Assembly (NCBI GenBank): GCA_907165065.1 | Contig: OU015523.1 | Span: 120,802,246-120,866,245, forward strand | Length of the DNA stretch: 64,000 nucleotides | Direction of reading: 5' to 3' | DNA from: Caprimulgus europaeus | Lineage: Eukaryota; Chordata; Aves; Caprimulgiformes; Caprimulgidae | In this document: piece by piece, positions 1-12,574 of the stretch | How positions within the stretch are numbered: position 1 is the first letter of the stretch | Layout of the letters: each line of letters begins with the position of its first letter | Translations under genes and position numbers: made by a program | The notes under the pieces: generated by a model | Seen by the model: only the letters and a program-made list of their open reading frames with translations | Told to the model about the DNA's origin: nothing | The model's database searches: none

Positions 1-334
1 GGACTTGGAGGGAATCCACAGTCTTGTGCTGAGGGATGGATGTGCTGCCAGAGCTTCAGCAGCAGTTAGGACACCCTCAGTCCTCCCTGCTACATTGTTC
101 AGTGATATAGTTGTCCACAGGGGACCTGGCACTCTGGTAGATCTCCTACAATTTTGTGCTCTCCAATAGCATAACACTTACTTAGTAATTTCTGTGCTAA
201 TTCTACAACCTCTGCCTGCGTGTCTTTTGTTTTTCAAATGGATATGCTGTAGCTCAGTCTTAAGTTAAACAGTTTAACTGATGAAGAACTAGCGTGAAAT
301 CTAGATACACCCTTTAAGGAGCTAATCACGTTAA

Positions 335-520
335 TGGGTTAGTCTGAATTTATCTAGTTTCATCTTCCAAACATTGGCTAGTACCCTTTGTTTGTTTTTA
401 CTTCTTCTAAATTAAAGATCCATTTACAGTCAGAAAGCTCTTGTTCTCTAAGTGCATATAACCCATGGCCAGGTCAACTGTCGGTCATCTACAAGTATAC
501 TGAATAGATTGGGAAACTAC
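335..520 (-). mobile_element. Ancient CR1 LINE relic (RT 3' part)
   Basis: Read on the minus strand, this matches the end of an old amniote CR1 ORF2. The words AGTCTGAATTTATCTAG, CATCTTCCAAACATTGG and ACCCTTTGTTTG appear in the order of the reverse-complemented family, followed by a rough match to the region encoding the YKYLH-like block. Heavy divergence and no open frame show a dead, old copy. The edges are approximate, and the family assignment comes from memory of the consensus. Confidence 0.5.
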
Positions 521-2240
521 AATTTCCCCTTAAAGGCATGTTTTTCTGTCTTAGGTTATGCTTTTAAGATAATTTCCAAAATAATTCTTAATTAATATTC
601 TTTTTGGAAGTGTGATTGCTGGAAATAGTCCAGGAAAAACCTCACAAGTCCTATCACTAATAGCATTTCTATACTCTAACTTGATGCTTAAGCACCCAAA
701 GATTTTATTTGCATCCTTTGTTACAGCATCATATTTTTTACTTTTTTTTTTTTTTTTTCCTCCAGTTGCTTATCCAGGAAGAAGCCTTAGATCTTGTTTA
801 AGCACAGCTAATCCCTGCCTTTTAAATATGGTCTGTATCCCTGCTTCCTAGAAGGAGGATTTTGCATTCATCTGAACTGAAACACACTTTTTATTAAAAG
901 AGTCACTCTTAACAAAATACTTACAAGGGTCATGGTATCTAAGACCTTCCTTCTCTCCCAGTCTGCTGATTTTTATTCATAATGAAGCAGATTGAGTGGG
1001 AGATGAGTTTTAATATTTTTTTTAGTAACTTCTTAAATTAATTTCACTATGTTTAAACAAATGCTAAACTTCATTTCCTCTCCCTAAAATGATGTAATCA
1101 GACTGTCAAGTCTATGACTTGTTTTGATGGTAGATAGTCCTTGATTATTATTAATGCAAACGGTTTAATATCCCCCCGAGCCACAGCCAACCTGCATGAA
1201 AAGAAATGTTCCCTGGCTATAATGTCAGGAAAGCAAACTGAGCTGGCCTTCTCATTGTTAATTTGGAAAAGAAAACAAAAAGACTTGCAGCTGGCCACAA
1301 ATTTCCCATTTGTACCTCACGCATGTTTGAATGTTGCATTTCTTTTCTTTTTATAAAAGTGTAAGTGTAATGTGTTAAAACTCCACTCAAACTTCCTTTG
1401 AAACATATTTATCTTTTGAGGAAGGCTCTTTTTAATAATAAAAATATTGTCCAGAGGAAGCAGAGTTACATGCATTCAACAAATTTACAAGGTGATATTG
1501 TTAACGTAGATTTTATTACTAGAGGTCTTGCCAAGGGCCATACCTTTTCTCCCAGATTATATGATTTCCTCTTTGTTTGTTCAGCACACTCCAGTCTGTT
1601 CTTCCTTCTGGTCTCTCCACAGCCCATTTCTCATACTGTTGCCCTGCTGTGTGAGCTCCCATTTCACAAGACATAAAGCCTGTCCCAGGCTGAGTGCTCA
1701 GTACTTTCCTGAGTGACTGCCCATGCTGGCACTTGAGTCTGGAGGGATGTAAGTTTTTCTTTTTCCTCCTCAATGTATCCATTTTCTGCCCAGCTAGTGT
1801 TTTCAGAATAAAATCCCACCTTTGCTCACTCTACAAGCACTCCTTGTCCTAAGGCACAGGGGAAAGTATTTAGGATGATGCACCAGAGTTTCTAGAAGAC
1901 CAGAACAGAAACCATGGCTGATCATCACTTACAGAGTCGTCCATTACCTATTGCATGGTTTCACTAGCACATTCAGGATTTTTTGAGGGGGTTCTTGGCA
2001 GCAGTGTAGATGCTGTGATGGATCCAGTAGGACATATAGGAAGTATACATTGGGGTTAAGGGCTTACTGCTTTTAGAGAATCAAGCACAGAGAAGACTAC
2101 CACTTTTGGAGTGGAGAGGCTGGTGCGACACTGGTGTAAATACGCCACCAAGCCTGTAGCGTTTGGCTAACATGGAACAGGGAGGTCTACAGCAGCTCTG
2201 CTAACTTGGTATGTGGGCTGTTACCTTACCAGATTCTAAT
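521..2240. other. Unannotated AT-rich sequence
   Basis: I see no gene here. The stretch has a T17 run at 742-758 and several short ORFs of up to 92 codons with no recognisable composition or motif. Nothing resembles a young repeat. Confidence 0.6.
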
Positions 2241-2302
2241 TCATAAAACCATAGAGTGTTGTGAGTTGGAAGGGACCCATAAGGTCACAGAATCCAACTC
2301 CT
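2241..2302 (-). mobile_element. CR1 LINE 3' tail fragment
   Basis: The sequence reads CATAAAACCATAGAGTG, then GTTGGAAGGGACCCATAAGG and TCCAACTCC, which is the reverse complement of the conserved avian CR1 3' end (GGTCCCTTCCAACCC ... ATTCTATGATT). Only the last 60 bases remain, as expected from extreme 5' truncation. Confidence 0.75.
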
Positions 2303-2699
2303 CATTGGAATAATGATTAATTGTTTAATCACTACTCCTTGCTTAGGAGCATGCAACCCAAGCAGATGGACTACTTTGATATCAGTGTGGAGATTACTAC
2401 ATTTTCTTCTCCTATAAAATATTTTTACAAGACTCTTGTGATTTATTTTTCAGTTCTCATTTGCTACTTTTCCGTGCCTCACCATTTTTCTATTTCCTCC
2501 TTCATGCATTCTGCTTCATGTCTTTCTTTGGAAAGAACTACTTTAATACTTTATATGCATTATCCAGCACCTCCACAAAGAACAAAAGGAAGGCTGAGCA
2601 CTAAAAGAAGGTGAACGCATACAAAAGGTTCCAAACATATTGCTATATTAAAATTAAAGTTATAAAAATATTTCTCTATCCAACACCGATGTTTCCATC
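2303..2699. other. Unannotated AT-rich spacer between two CR1 tails
   Basis: No gene or repeat is recognised. The spacer separates a minus-strand CR1 tail from a plus-strand CR1 tail. A 97-codon ORF (2321-2614) has no recognisable features. Confidence 0.5.
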
Positions 2700-2904
2700 T
2701 GAAGATGAGGAAAAGCTTCTTTACTTTGAGGGTGCCAGAGCACTGGGAGGCTGAACAGAGAGGTTGTGGAGTCTCCTTCTCTAGAGTTGTTCAAAGATGC
2801 AGTCCTGTGCAACCTGCTCTGGGTGAACCTCTTTTAGCAGGAGGGTCGGACTAGATGATCTCCAGAGGTCCCTTCCAACCCCTACCATTCCATGGTTCTG
2901 TATC
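2700..2904 (+). mobile_element. CR1 LINE 3' fragment
   Basis: This begins with the last part of ORF2 (GGAAAAGCTTCTTTACTTTGAGGGTG, then GAGAGGTTGTGGAGTCTCC) and runs into the 3' end with GGACTAGATGATCTCCAGAGG, CCCTTCCAACCCCTACC and ATTCCATGGTTCTGTA. The GTCTCCTTCTCTAGAG wording differs from the GCTCCTCCCTGGAAG type at 8.0 and 38.2 kb, so it is another CR1 subfamily. An internal deletion follows GCACTGG. Confidence 0.85.
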
Positions 2905-4857
2905 ATTTGCAGCAGTTGCAGAGTCAGAAGAAAACTTGAGGCTTTACTTAGAGATCACCAGGGAACAATATTTTCTCAGGGTCATAAATGCCTTATTGCC
3001 ATCAACATGGTTTCTCCTGCTCTCAGGGTTTTTCTGAGTTGTATAAATAAGGATCAATGCTGAGAAAGGCTGTGTAACTTCAGTAGTCATTGACTTGTAG
3101 AACTGAGAGCCCTTGGGTCCTTGCAGGATCCAGTTACTCACTGATCATTAAGCTGATAACAACTGCCTCTTCTTAGAGTTGGTAATTTTTCTTGCAGTGC
3201 TGATCCTCCAGGCAAAAAGAAACAAAACAAACAACAACATAAAAACAAACAAACAAATAAAACACTAACAAATAAAAATAAGGATAATTAATCTCAATGC
3301 AAATTGGACTAGATTTCCTTCCTGTGACTCCTCATTAGTCATGATTTAAATATTTAGAATGTTTTGGATAGGAGTACATAAACAATGGATTATGAGGAGG
3401 CAAAAGATGAGAACTGGCATCGCACTTTTCCACTGAACAGGTCAGAAGTTCAGGTAATGTGCAGTACACTATTCATCAGATGCTGAATTCATCTCCATAA
3501 GTAGAAGACAGACTTTCCCATAATGGGTAGTAAGACACGAGCCTCTAAAACCCAATCTGCAACAATAAATATATATTTTTTTATATTCAGGTTTCTTGTC
3601 AAAAAGCCATTTATTTTTCTGCTGAATCTAGTAGCTGAGTGTACTCCATGGTAGGAACAAGCTACATGTTTTTGTGGTTAAAGTATTTTCACCTTTCAGT
3701 ATTTGCTCTGAAGCTTTGATAGGAAAGAGAATCTTGTGCTTTTGAAGACCTCTTGTTTTGGCTATACTCAGGTCAGAGGGCTTTGACTTGCAATAGAGAT
3801 AACAAAGTGGAATCTGGACTTGGACTACCACAATCAACTGAAAATTTCTCAGAACCCTGTCCAGACTCATCTCCCAGGACCAGGAAATCTCAATTTCCAG
3901 ACTATGTCATGTCAACTCCTAATACTTTTTCCATAAGTGAAATTAGCTTAAAATGATCATATTTGGTTCCATGGGATAGTTCCAATCATTTTCTCTTCAT
4001 CATTCACCTGTTACAAATTCTGACGTTTTATGAAAGATCACTTCTATTTTTTCCACTTCTAATTCCACCACATTTCTACCCTGTGCAGTGGCTAAATATC
4101 CCTTTTCCTCTTCTTTTTCACACATTTTGAGCATTTGCCATTGATTAGCATATCTGTTCTTCATCAAGAGCCCATTAAAACCTATGCAAAATCTGCCCTA
4201 AAAAGTCACAAAGAGCCAACACAGTGCCTTAGTCATCACTTTCCCAAGTTATTCAGAGGCTTTTTCCTCCCACATCAGTCCTCCTGCCTCTTTGATTGTT
4301 TGAGTTGATGCCTCTGAAGTGCCTCCAGCTCTTTCTGATAATGAGGTGTTTCAACTGAACACCTTTCCAGATGTTGTGTCACCAGCAGTAGGCACAAAGG
4401 AAAGGTTGTTACCACCTTATACAGAAATATGTTGATGATTCTGTTTATGCACTGGAATAAAGTTTTAATAGGGTTTTTTGGGGTTGGGTTTTGTTTGATT
4501 TTTTTTTTCCTTGTTGTGTATCAATTGCAAATTTATGTCTAATTTACACGTTAGAAATGAGCAAATTACTTGAGCACATTTTCAGCAGCTGCAACCTGCC
4601 ATCTGAGGTGGTCATATTTAATCCTAGTGTTGGTTGTTTCCTTTCAAATTGTCACTTGAGCTGCTGTTTTAGAACTGCAGGTTGCCCTTAGCTTTCTGGT
4701 CATCATTTTGAGGATCTGGCTGAAGCACTTAGCAGGATGAAGATTGCCATTTTCTGCCCCATGGTGATGCTTGTGTCTGCCTGTCTGGTTTTCCACAAAT
4801 GCTTGACCTATTGTTTGACCTAGGTGACTAGCAGAGATCAACTCTGAAATAAATGCT
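2905..4857. other. Unannotated non-coding sequence
   Basis: No gene is seen. An A-rich, AAAC-type low-complexity stretch lies at 3214-3280. The short ORFs are under 85 codons and unrelated to anything I recognise. Confidence 0.6.
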
Positions 4858-5195
4858 CCATCAATTTTAAGGCCAGAAGGGAACATTATGTTCATCTAAT
4901 CTGACATTCTACAAGCAAAAGGCCATGGAGTATGACAAGTTGTTCCCATCTTCTGGCTTAGCTGAAATGTATATCTCATAAAGACTTCTCTGCCTTATCT
5001 CCAAATAAGTTATTCTAATGACTAATTGCACTAACTGTTAAAAAAAAAAAAAAGGTAAAGAAAATAATTATACAACATATTCAGAGTCAATTAATCCAGC
5101 TTTAGGGTCCAGTCATTAGATCTTGATGTTTCTTGATCTTCTAGATTGCTATAATAAATCTTTTACCCATGTAAGCACTGTACTTGCAAAGAAAA
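4858..5195 (-). mobile_element. Ancient CR1 LINE 3' end
   Basis: The minus strand gives an old amniote CR1 tail. AAGGCCAGAAGGGAACATTA and CATCTAATCTGACATTCTA match the inverse of the conserved GTCAGACTAGATGATCACAATGG end. Further on, ATGACTAATTGCACTAACTGTTAAAA, CCAGTCATTAGATCTTG, CTAGATTGCTATAATAAA and CCATGTAAGCACTGTACTTG follow in family order. It is the same family as the plus-strand copy at 12.58 kb. A short poly-A (5041-5053) lies inside. It is far more diverged than the avian CR1 copies nearby. Confidence 0.6.
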
Positions 5196-6192
5196 TGACA
5201 AACTCAGCCATTTAGATATATTGTCTACAGATGTGTGTTAAGCAATAAAAAGAAGATTTAAGCTGAGGAAAAAAAAATATTAAATTGTTGATCTGTTTGT
5301 GGAAAATGCATTTTCCCCATAAGAGTATTTAAAAGAGTGGATAAATTGCACATCATAAACAATTGGAGAAGGCTGACTAATGACCCAATTTCCTTTGGCA
5401 TTTCTGTTTTCCCCCTCCTCTTGGAAGATATTGCTTCAAAACTTGGAGGGGTTGTTGTCTGGCGGTGCAGGGTTTTTGTTTTTGGTTTTTTATTTTCCTC
5501 CAGGTATAATTTGATTCAGTGATGACTTCCCAATGAAAGTGTTTTTGTTCTGAAAAGAAATTGTGAAAGAGGAAAAGAAATCAAATGCTAATTTCTGTTC
5601 ACACAGACTAATAGTATCAATGAGAAGTAAATTTGAATAGAAAGTAATTCATAAATACAGCAGGGGTCTGGTTTTCTGTCACCGTGAAATGTAATTAAAA
5701 TGGAGCTTTCATAGATACAGATCTGGAGTAATCAGAATTTTCCATCTGTTACTGCATCCATTTCTGAGTGGTTTCAGAGCTGAGGAATCTAGCTTTTTCC
5801 AATACAACTGTTGGATGACTAAAGCAAACTGCCCAAGCAGTGGCCATTTCAATTCAAGTGCAAGCTACAAAAAAATTGAGATGGATTGTCAAGGGAGGTT
5901 TTTTCTGCAATAAATGGGGTGAATGTCTGCTGAGTGTGTTCCCTCATGGTATACAGTTTCATAGCTTATTCTGGCTCTAGACAGTCCCTCATATTTTGGT
6001 GAACAGCAGAGCTGTCAGTCTCCAAATTCCATGCCAGCATCTTGTACGCAGCCTGACAAAAAACAAATGATGGCTTGAAGATCAGCAAAGTGACTCTGAG
6101 TTGATCCAGCTTCACTATTCCTCTAGGCAGGAATGAAGATTGCTTTGGGTTCTCATTTGTAATAGCTCAAACACATGCCCTAAAGTACTGGG
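5196..6192. other. Unannotated non-coding sequence
   Basis: AT-rich sequence with no recognised gene, RNA or repeat. Confidence 0.6.
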
Positions 6193-6798
6193 TTGTGGTT
6201 TAACCTCAGACAGTAACTAAGCCCCACACAGCTGCTCTCTTACTCTTCCCTGTTGGAATGGGGGACAAAATTGGAAGGGTAAAAGTGTGAAAATTCGTGG
6301 GTTGAGATAAAGACAGTTTAATAGGGAAAACAAAAGCCATGCATGGAAGCAAAGCAGAACAAGGAATTCATTTACCTCTTCCCATCAGCAGTCAGGTGTT
6401 CAACCGTTTCCAGGAAAGCAGGGCTCCATCACATGTAATGGTTACTTAGGAAGACAAATGTCATCACTCTGAACATCATCTCTTTCCTTCTTCCCCAGAT
6501 TTATATGATGAGCATGACGTCATATGGTATAGAATATCCCTTTGGGCAGCTGGGGTCAGCTGTCTCAGCTGTGTCCCCTCCCAAATTCTTGTGCCCACCC
6601 AGCTTCCTCGCTGGTGGAGTGGTGTGAGGAGCACAAAATACCTTGACTCTGTGTAAGCCCTGCTCAGCAATAATGAAAATGTCCCTTTATTATCAACACT
6701 TTCCAGCACAGATCCCAAACTTACCAGCTACTATAAAAAAAAACAAAACAAAACAAAACAAAAAAAAACCCAACTCTATCCCAGCCAAAACCAGCACA
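6193..6798 (+). mobile_element. Solo LTR of an avian endogenous retrovirus (copy 1)
   Basis: The copy is about 605 bp. It runs from TTGTGGTTTAACC (probably a decayed TG start) to CCAGCCAAAACCAGCACA. In between are GTGGGTTGAGATAAAGACAG, a TATA-like TTTATAT at 6500, the palindrome TGACGTCA at 6515-6522, AGCTGTGTCCCCTCCCAA and ACCTTGACTCTGTGTAAGC. These blocks occur in the same order in the copy at 25.9 kb. No internal retroviral coding sequence is attached, so it is a solo LTR. The flanks share only CTGG (6188-6191 and 6800-6803), so any target duplication has decayed. An A-rich expansion lies at 6736-6770. Confidence 0.75.
6515..6522. promoter_or_regulatory. CRE/ATF palindrome in LTR copy 1
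   Basis: TGACGTCA is the full consensus cAMP-response element bound by CREB/ATF bZIP dimers. It sits about 10 bp after a TATA-like TTTATAT in the LTR, a plausible place for the old viral promoter. That it binds anything today is inference. Confidence 0.5.
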
Positions 6799-8042
6799 CC
6801 TGGTGGAAATATAAAACATGTGCTCTACTAATCAGAATGGCCAATTAGTTATGAGCCTCCTTCCATTTGTGTACTGGGCAAAGAGGGCAATGGTGAGTGT
6901 CCTGTCCTTAAGAGCTCACAACAGACATTAAATATGAACAATGAGCAGAAGACAAACCCATCAGGTACTCAAGGAGAGGATGCTGGAGAGGCTGGCAGTA
7001 CAAAAGGTATCGAGATCATTTACAGAGCATAAAGAGATAGCTCTTGTGTTATAATTAGATTAGGTGTCTGTGGTTTAAATATACCTGCAATGAGTCATTA
7101 ACAATCCTTAGATAAAGCAACATTAATTTGATCCCGTCATGTTTGACACCTTTCACCAGACCATGAGATTAGCCCAGGACAAAGCACCTGGAAAGAGACT
7201 TTGATGAAAGTGTGTTATGAAAATTCTTAATGGGTGGGATTTAAACCAAAAGGATTATGAACCTTTATTAACAGCTCACCTGCAAATCCTGATAATTTTT
7301 CTTTCTGTGAGTTTCCAGCATAATATTTGCACATCCTGATTATAAATTTTGAAGAAATAGCTTATAACTGTGGTTAAAATGCAACATTAAAGCAGTTAAA
7401 CAGCCTCCTTATTAGCATTAGAACTATAGTCAAAACACATTATACTTGGCTAATAAATTTATTTTTTATGTAATGGAAATGCCATCAAAGCATAGTTAAT
7501 CTGAATTGAATTAGATTATAATTGGAGCTCTTTTGCACAAGGAATGAAAATGATTCTTTATTGTTGCAGACTGACAATGCAGCATTTGTTACTCCCTCCT
7601 CACTACCCTTCTAAGTGGCAGCTGTAATATTAGTGTGCACATCTCGTAAGCCTTGCATATAATATTGCTATGTCTCTGAGCACGGAGTTTAGCCGTAAGA
7701 CAGAGGGAAATGTATCACTCTAGATGTCATTTGTCACACTTTCACCCCGTTCATTCAGAGGGGCATGTACTCAAGAAACAGTCTTGTGCATAAAACATCC
7801 TCACTTTTTGCCCATACTTCTGGCTATGCATGTTAGTGTGGATGGTGTGAATGTGAGTACCCAGGACTCACAGGAAGAAAGTCTCAAATCCTCTTTTACA
7901 CTAAAGGTTGAGTGGTAAATACACACCCCAAGGCTTAACCATATTCATCAGACTTACTGACTACTTAACTAAATAGCTGAAGTAATTTCCCCAAGATTTT
8001 ATACATGCAATTTCCCTCTCTAGTGAACATGATGTGATACAT
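6799..8042. other. Non-coding sequence, possibly containing conserved elements
   Basis: No gene is recognised. From about 7,050 to 7,565 the sequence is repeat-free, AT-rich and dense in TAAT and ATTA cores, a composition often seen in conserved vertebrate enhancers. That reading is inference only. Confidence 0.4.
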
Positions 8043-8513
8043 GGACCAGTTAGAATGAGTGCAGAGGAGGGCCATGAGGGTGATCCGAGGGCTGGAGCAG
8101 CTCTGCTGTGAGGACAGGCTGAGAGAGTTGGGGCTGTTCAGCCTGGAGAAGAGAAGGCTCCGGGGATATCTTATAGCGGCCTTCCAGTACCTGAAAGGGG
8201 CCTACAAGGAAGCTGGGGAGGCACTTTTTATAAGGGTAGTTAATGATAGAAAAAGGGGAAATGGCTCTAAACTGATAGAGGGTAGGTTTAGAATAGATTT
8301 TATGAAGAAATTCTTTACTGTAAGTGTGGTCAGACACTGGAACAAGTTGCCCAGAGAAGCTGTGGCTGCTCCTCCCTGGAAGTGTTGAAGGCCAGGTTGG
8401 ATGAGGCTTTGAGCAACCTGGTCTAGTAGAAGGTGTGCCTGCTGATGGCAGGGGGATTGGAACTGGATGATTTTTAAGGTCCCTTCCAACCCAAACCGTT
8501 CTATGATTCTATA
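8043..8513 (+). mobile_element. Avian CR1 LINE, 5'-truncated copy
   Basis: This is the last 470 bp of a CR1. It encodes the C-terminal part of the ORF2 reverse transcriptase and then the 3' end (AAGGTCCCTTCCAACCC, TTCTATGATTCTATAA). A frame open for 109 codons (8059-8388) starts with [16 protein letters not shown] and contains [20 protein letters not shown] and [13 protein letters not shown], typical CR1 blocks. It lacks the endonuclease and the RT catalytic core, so it is immobile. The good frame suggests a moderately young insertion. Confidence 0.92.
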
Positions 8514-11500
8514 AAGGGATGCTTATGTCATGTAATTTTTGGTATCTTTTCATGATCTGCAGGGCACCAGGGAAGGCTCCACACACTATTGCAGTGTGCA
8601 CAGGTTCACCCTTATGCTGCCTAACTGGTAGGATCACTGCAAAGAGCTGATGGAACCAGGGTGGGATGTGCAGTGTCCTGCTAATGGTGAATTTTTTGCC
8701 TAAGAGCATGTGTATATGGTGAGGAAAGATACATCCCTGGTACGAGAGGAGAACGGGTGGTGGCAACAAGAGGAAATAAAAATGAAAAAGCAAAGGGCAG
8801 TTGTCCCCATTCAGGACACTACCACGCTCATCACCATGGTACCTAGTCACGTCGTCAAGGAAACAATGTTAGGACCTTTCTAGCAACAACTATGTTTAGT
8901 GACACTTACACTGTCACTGGTATAACTCTTCCTCTGGTGCGGGTGTGAGGTCTAAGAAGGAAGAAGAGGAAAGCAGCAAGGAGTTAGTTTCTTTTTTCCT
9001 TCTTTTTTTTTTTTTTTCCTTGTTTCCCTATGCTAAAGCACAACAAATGAGCAAAATGCACTTTACCCACTCATAAAACCAACTGGTGCTGTAAACAAAG
9101 AGAAAACAGGATATTAATGAAGTATAACTCAGCTGAGAGCGAAGGGAATATCCCCTGTAAGTCTGTCTGATTTCTATGTCATCTATCCCCAATTTACAAC
9201 GTGGCAATTTCTAGTTGTTTATAAACCATTAAAATTTGCAGCACAGTAAGCAGCTAATGTAATTTTGCCTGCAAGTGGTATCATATCTTGGATCCACAGG
9301 GAGATGAGCATACTCATGTCTTATCATTGCCTTCTGTGGTAGGTAGAAGTGCCCAGTGCTATTGGGCTTAGGCCCAGTGTGAGTTAGTTGAAGTTCATTA
9401 CTGACAACCTGGGGCTCAGTTCCACTTATCTGCAAGTTCTCATTTAGCTTGAATCATCACAGTATCAGAGCATCTTTCAAAAAAAAAACCACATTAAGCA
9501 ATCAGATTAGTACCCAGCACATCTGGTTTTATCTCTCTTTTCTCTTTTTCTCCCCAAGAGTAGTGCAGGATAAAGAAGCACTTTATTCAGAAAGATGACA
9601 TTGTTACCAAAAACCAGAATACATCTCAAGCCAGCCTGGCAGAATGTTATTAATGCTTCAAAGGCAAACACTGAAAAACATAGAAAATCCAAAATGAAGG
9701 TTGCCTGTGAGACATTTATTGTCTCTTTTATTTAATATTCATTAAATACATCAGTTTTGTTGGTAGGGGATTTATTTTTTTGACTCCTTATTTCATGCAG
9801 TACAGAAGGTGGAGAGTGCTTAGATGTTTTTATCTGTGTGATTTTATTTTTATATGTATAAATAATTTTAATAAATGTATTATACTCATAAATAAAATTT
9901 TCACCTTTTGGTGGCTTATTGACTACAAGCAAAGAAATTAATTTGCCGATGTTCTTTTCTGAGGTATTCAGCAGTTTTGTCTGCTTGTCCTTGAGGAAAG
10001 TTAATTAACTGATATTTATATCTTTCTGTAAGGTAAGGGAGGTGTTAGCTCCCATTTTCCCTTCCAGTGCCTGGTGTTTCAAAGCATAATGCCATATAAT
10101 GTGGCCCAGATTCACCCTATCTTCCTTTGTCAGTCCCTGTTTGCACTTCCTACCACCAATCCCAGCCCCATCAGGTCTCTTCCACAGTTTATCCCTACTT
10201 TTTTCTTGGTTTTTTTTTTCCATTTTACATTTGAGCATTACAGCTTCAATGGTGGTACAGGGTAAAGACCCACATAGTCCCTGATCCCAACCTGGAGCAA
10301 CTGAGAATAATCATTACAATGAAAACCCTGTAGACTTATTTTGAAAATACTTAGTCAATTTGCCCTGATGTCATGTTGAAAATCAGTGCTAGGAGCTGTG
10401 CAAGGAAAGGACCTGTTTGTCAGAGGTGGATTTTTTTGAGCAGGACATACTTTGTTATAAATTAGAGTGATACACAGAGAGCAGTAGCGTTTGAACTGAG
10501 TATCTGCTAGAAGGTGCTGAGTACCCTGGCTTACTGCTCTTGACTTCAGTTAATGCAAAATTAAACTTTGTTTGTCTTCACCTCCCATGAACATGCATGA
10601 GAAGTGAATTTACTCAGCATCTTGCAGGCTCTTGCCCATAGAGAATCCGTTTCCAAGCGTCGTATGCTGTTTTCTAGAAATTATTTTACAGTGTGTTTAA
10701 ACACCTCTAAATAAATTAAATTATTTTCTTCCCAAGAAAGTACTTACTGCTCTTTCAGTGGCTGGAATTGATTGCCTAACCAGTTTTGTTTTGTTTCAGT
10801 TTGTTTTCTTAGCAGTTTAACCTACAGAGGAATAAAAACTGTGCAATGACAGATAAAAATTAAAACAAGGGCCAAATCTTACTTTTCCTGATAAGGGCTA
10901 AAGAAGTTATTGAATTTTAACTGAAGCAGAATGGATCTATGGAAAATTATACCATGCAAACCCTACCTCCAGCTTGTTCCTATATCCACAAGCTGCATGG
11001 CTGCCCAAAGCAAGAAGGTATCTTGAAAACTCATGAAAACAAGTTCTTCACACTCTACCCTCCCATTCCCAGCAGTTGTGCTATGTCTGCATCTCTTGCT
11101 GTGAGGCTCCGAACTATTCATCTAGAAAGTCAGTGCTGACAGAGATAGCTTACATATACTAAAACCCCTTTAAAGTTCAATTAATTTTCTAAAATACATT
11201 TCAAATCCTTTCTCCTGTTGGAAAGACTGGGAGTGAAAAAGTCTTGAGAAAACTTGGGTGGCCAGCCTGGAGAGTGTGAGAAGATGGACCAACTCTAACA
11301 CTGGCAAGGAAATGTACAGAACTTCATGTTGTATTTTTGCTTTGCTCCTCAGAGCTAAATCTACCTGTGCCTGGTTCCTGGTCCTGTTGAACAATAACAG
11401 AAAAGAAACACAGCCACTGGAGGGCTAGACATTGTTACTTGAGATTGTTGAACCATGGTTTGGTCTTGGCCACAACCATGAACTATGCCTGTGCCTGGGA

Positions 11501-11880
11501 GAAGCTTTGGCAGGAAGTTTCATCTTGTCTGCTCTCCTGCTCCTGGGACCTCCTGCAGCACAGAGCCCATCCAATGCATGCTGCTGCTGAAATATGCTTA
11601 AAAAATGTTGAATAATGAAAAAATATGAAATATGTTGGATTTGGGTCAGACAGAGTAGGTCAAGTGACAGCAGCCCCTGCACCTGCAGTCGTGTGGGGTT
11701 GTAGCAAGAAGGATGCTGAGAAGGAGTCAAGTGATGGGTATCAGCAAGACAAGACTCGTACATCACTTTGATAAACTAGTGGGGGTGGGAAGGTCTGGGA
11801 AACCTCAAATCTCTTTGTGGCCTTCACTTTTCAGTGTCTCCATTTAACCACCCCCACATACTACTACTGTCTGTCTTGTC
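8514..11880. other. Unannotated non-coding sequence
   Basis: No gene is recognised over 3.4 kb. It holds T runs at about 9001-9018 and several ORFs of up to 113 codons (for example 11425-11766 minus and 8509-8850 minus) with no domain, signal or codon pattern I can support. Confidence 0.6.
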
Positions 11881-11996
11881 TAATTTAGAGTGTAAATTCT
11901 TCAGGGCAGGGACTGTCTCTCACTGTGTGTTTGCGTGGTGAGGCCCTGATCCTGATTGGCAGCTCCGAGTACACTACAAATCTATTTTAATATAAC
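11881..11996 (+). mobile_element. Ancient amniote SINE/LINE tail relic (MIR/L2-like)
   Basis: GTGTAAATTCTTCAGGGCAG, GGGACTGTCTCTCACTGTG and GAGGCCCTGATCCTGATTGG match a widely shared amniote repeat tail (GTAAGCTCTTTGGGGCAGG...). Only the tail is visible. The family name is tentative. Confidence 0.55.
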
Positions 11997-12574
11997 CCCA
12001 AATTGAAAATTCTGTATCTCTGAGCCTTAGGGGATGTGGAACTGTATTCAGGAAAGCAGAAGCTCTGAAAAAATATTGAAAGGTCATTGCAGACGATGTA
12101 CTGAATATGAACTGTGAATGTGGAGTTAATGGCTAAGAGACAAGGCTAATTTTGTTCTTGGTTAAATGCAGGCAAGTTGAACAGGACGATGGAGGCATTG
12201 CCAACCATATATTAGGATACTGAGGGAAGCTAGTGTTGACATGTGTCTTCATTTCTCATGTTTATCCTTTCAAAAAGCAGCTGAGAAATAGAAAGGATTT
12301 CAGAAAGAAATAAAAGATAATTTAAAGGTTGGAAATCTCACCAAACTTTAGTCGCTTATGTGAGGCATCCAAGTGAAGGTCATAGTTGCCCTAGAACAGT
12401 TAAATAGTTACCTGAGAGAGACAGACACCTTCAGGGGATATTCACGTTTGAGGTTACTTAAACTGCCTTCTGGAGGAGCCTCCACTGATTACAGAGGGAT
12501 GCTCAGGCAAGTAGGCACAGGTAGTTGTCTGAGTTTGGTACCATCAATCTTCCCACCCCAAGAAAGAATAATTT
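11997..12574. other. Unannotated non-coding sequence
   Basis: No gene is recognised. A 131-codon ORF opens here at 12,373, but its second half is the translation of the old CR1 that follows. Confidence 0.55.

Noticed and set aside
240-265. Plus-strand CR1-like word GATATGCTGTAGCTCAG
   Set aside because: Only about 20 bases match, and in the opposite orientation to the adjacent relic. Too short to call.
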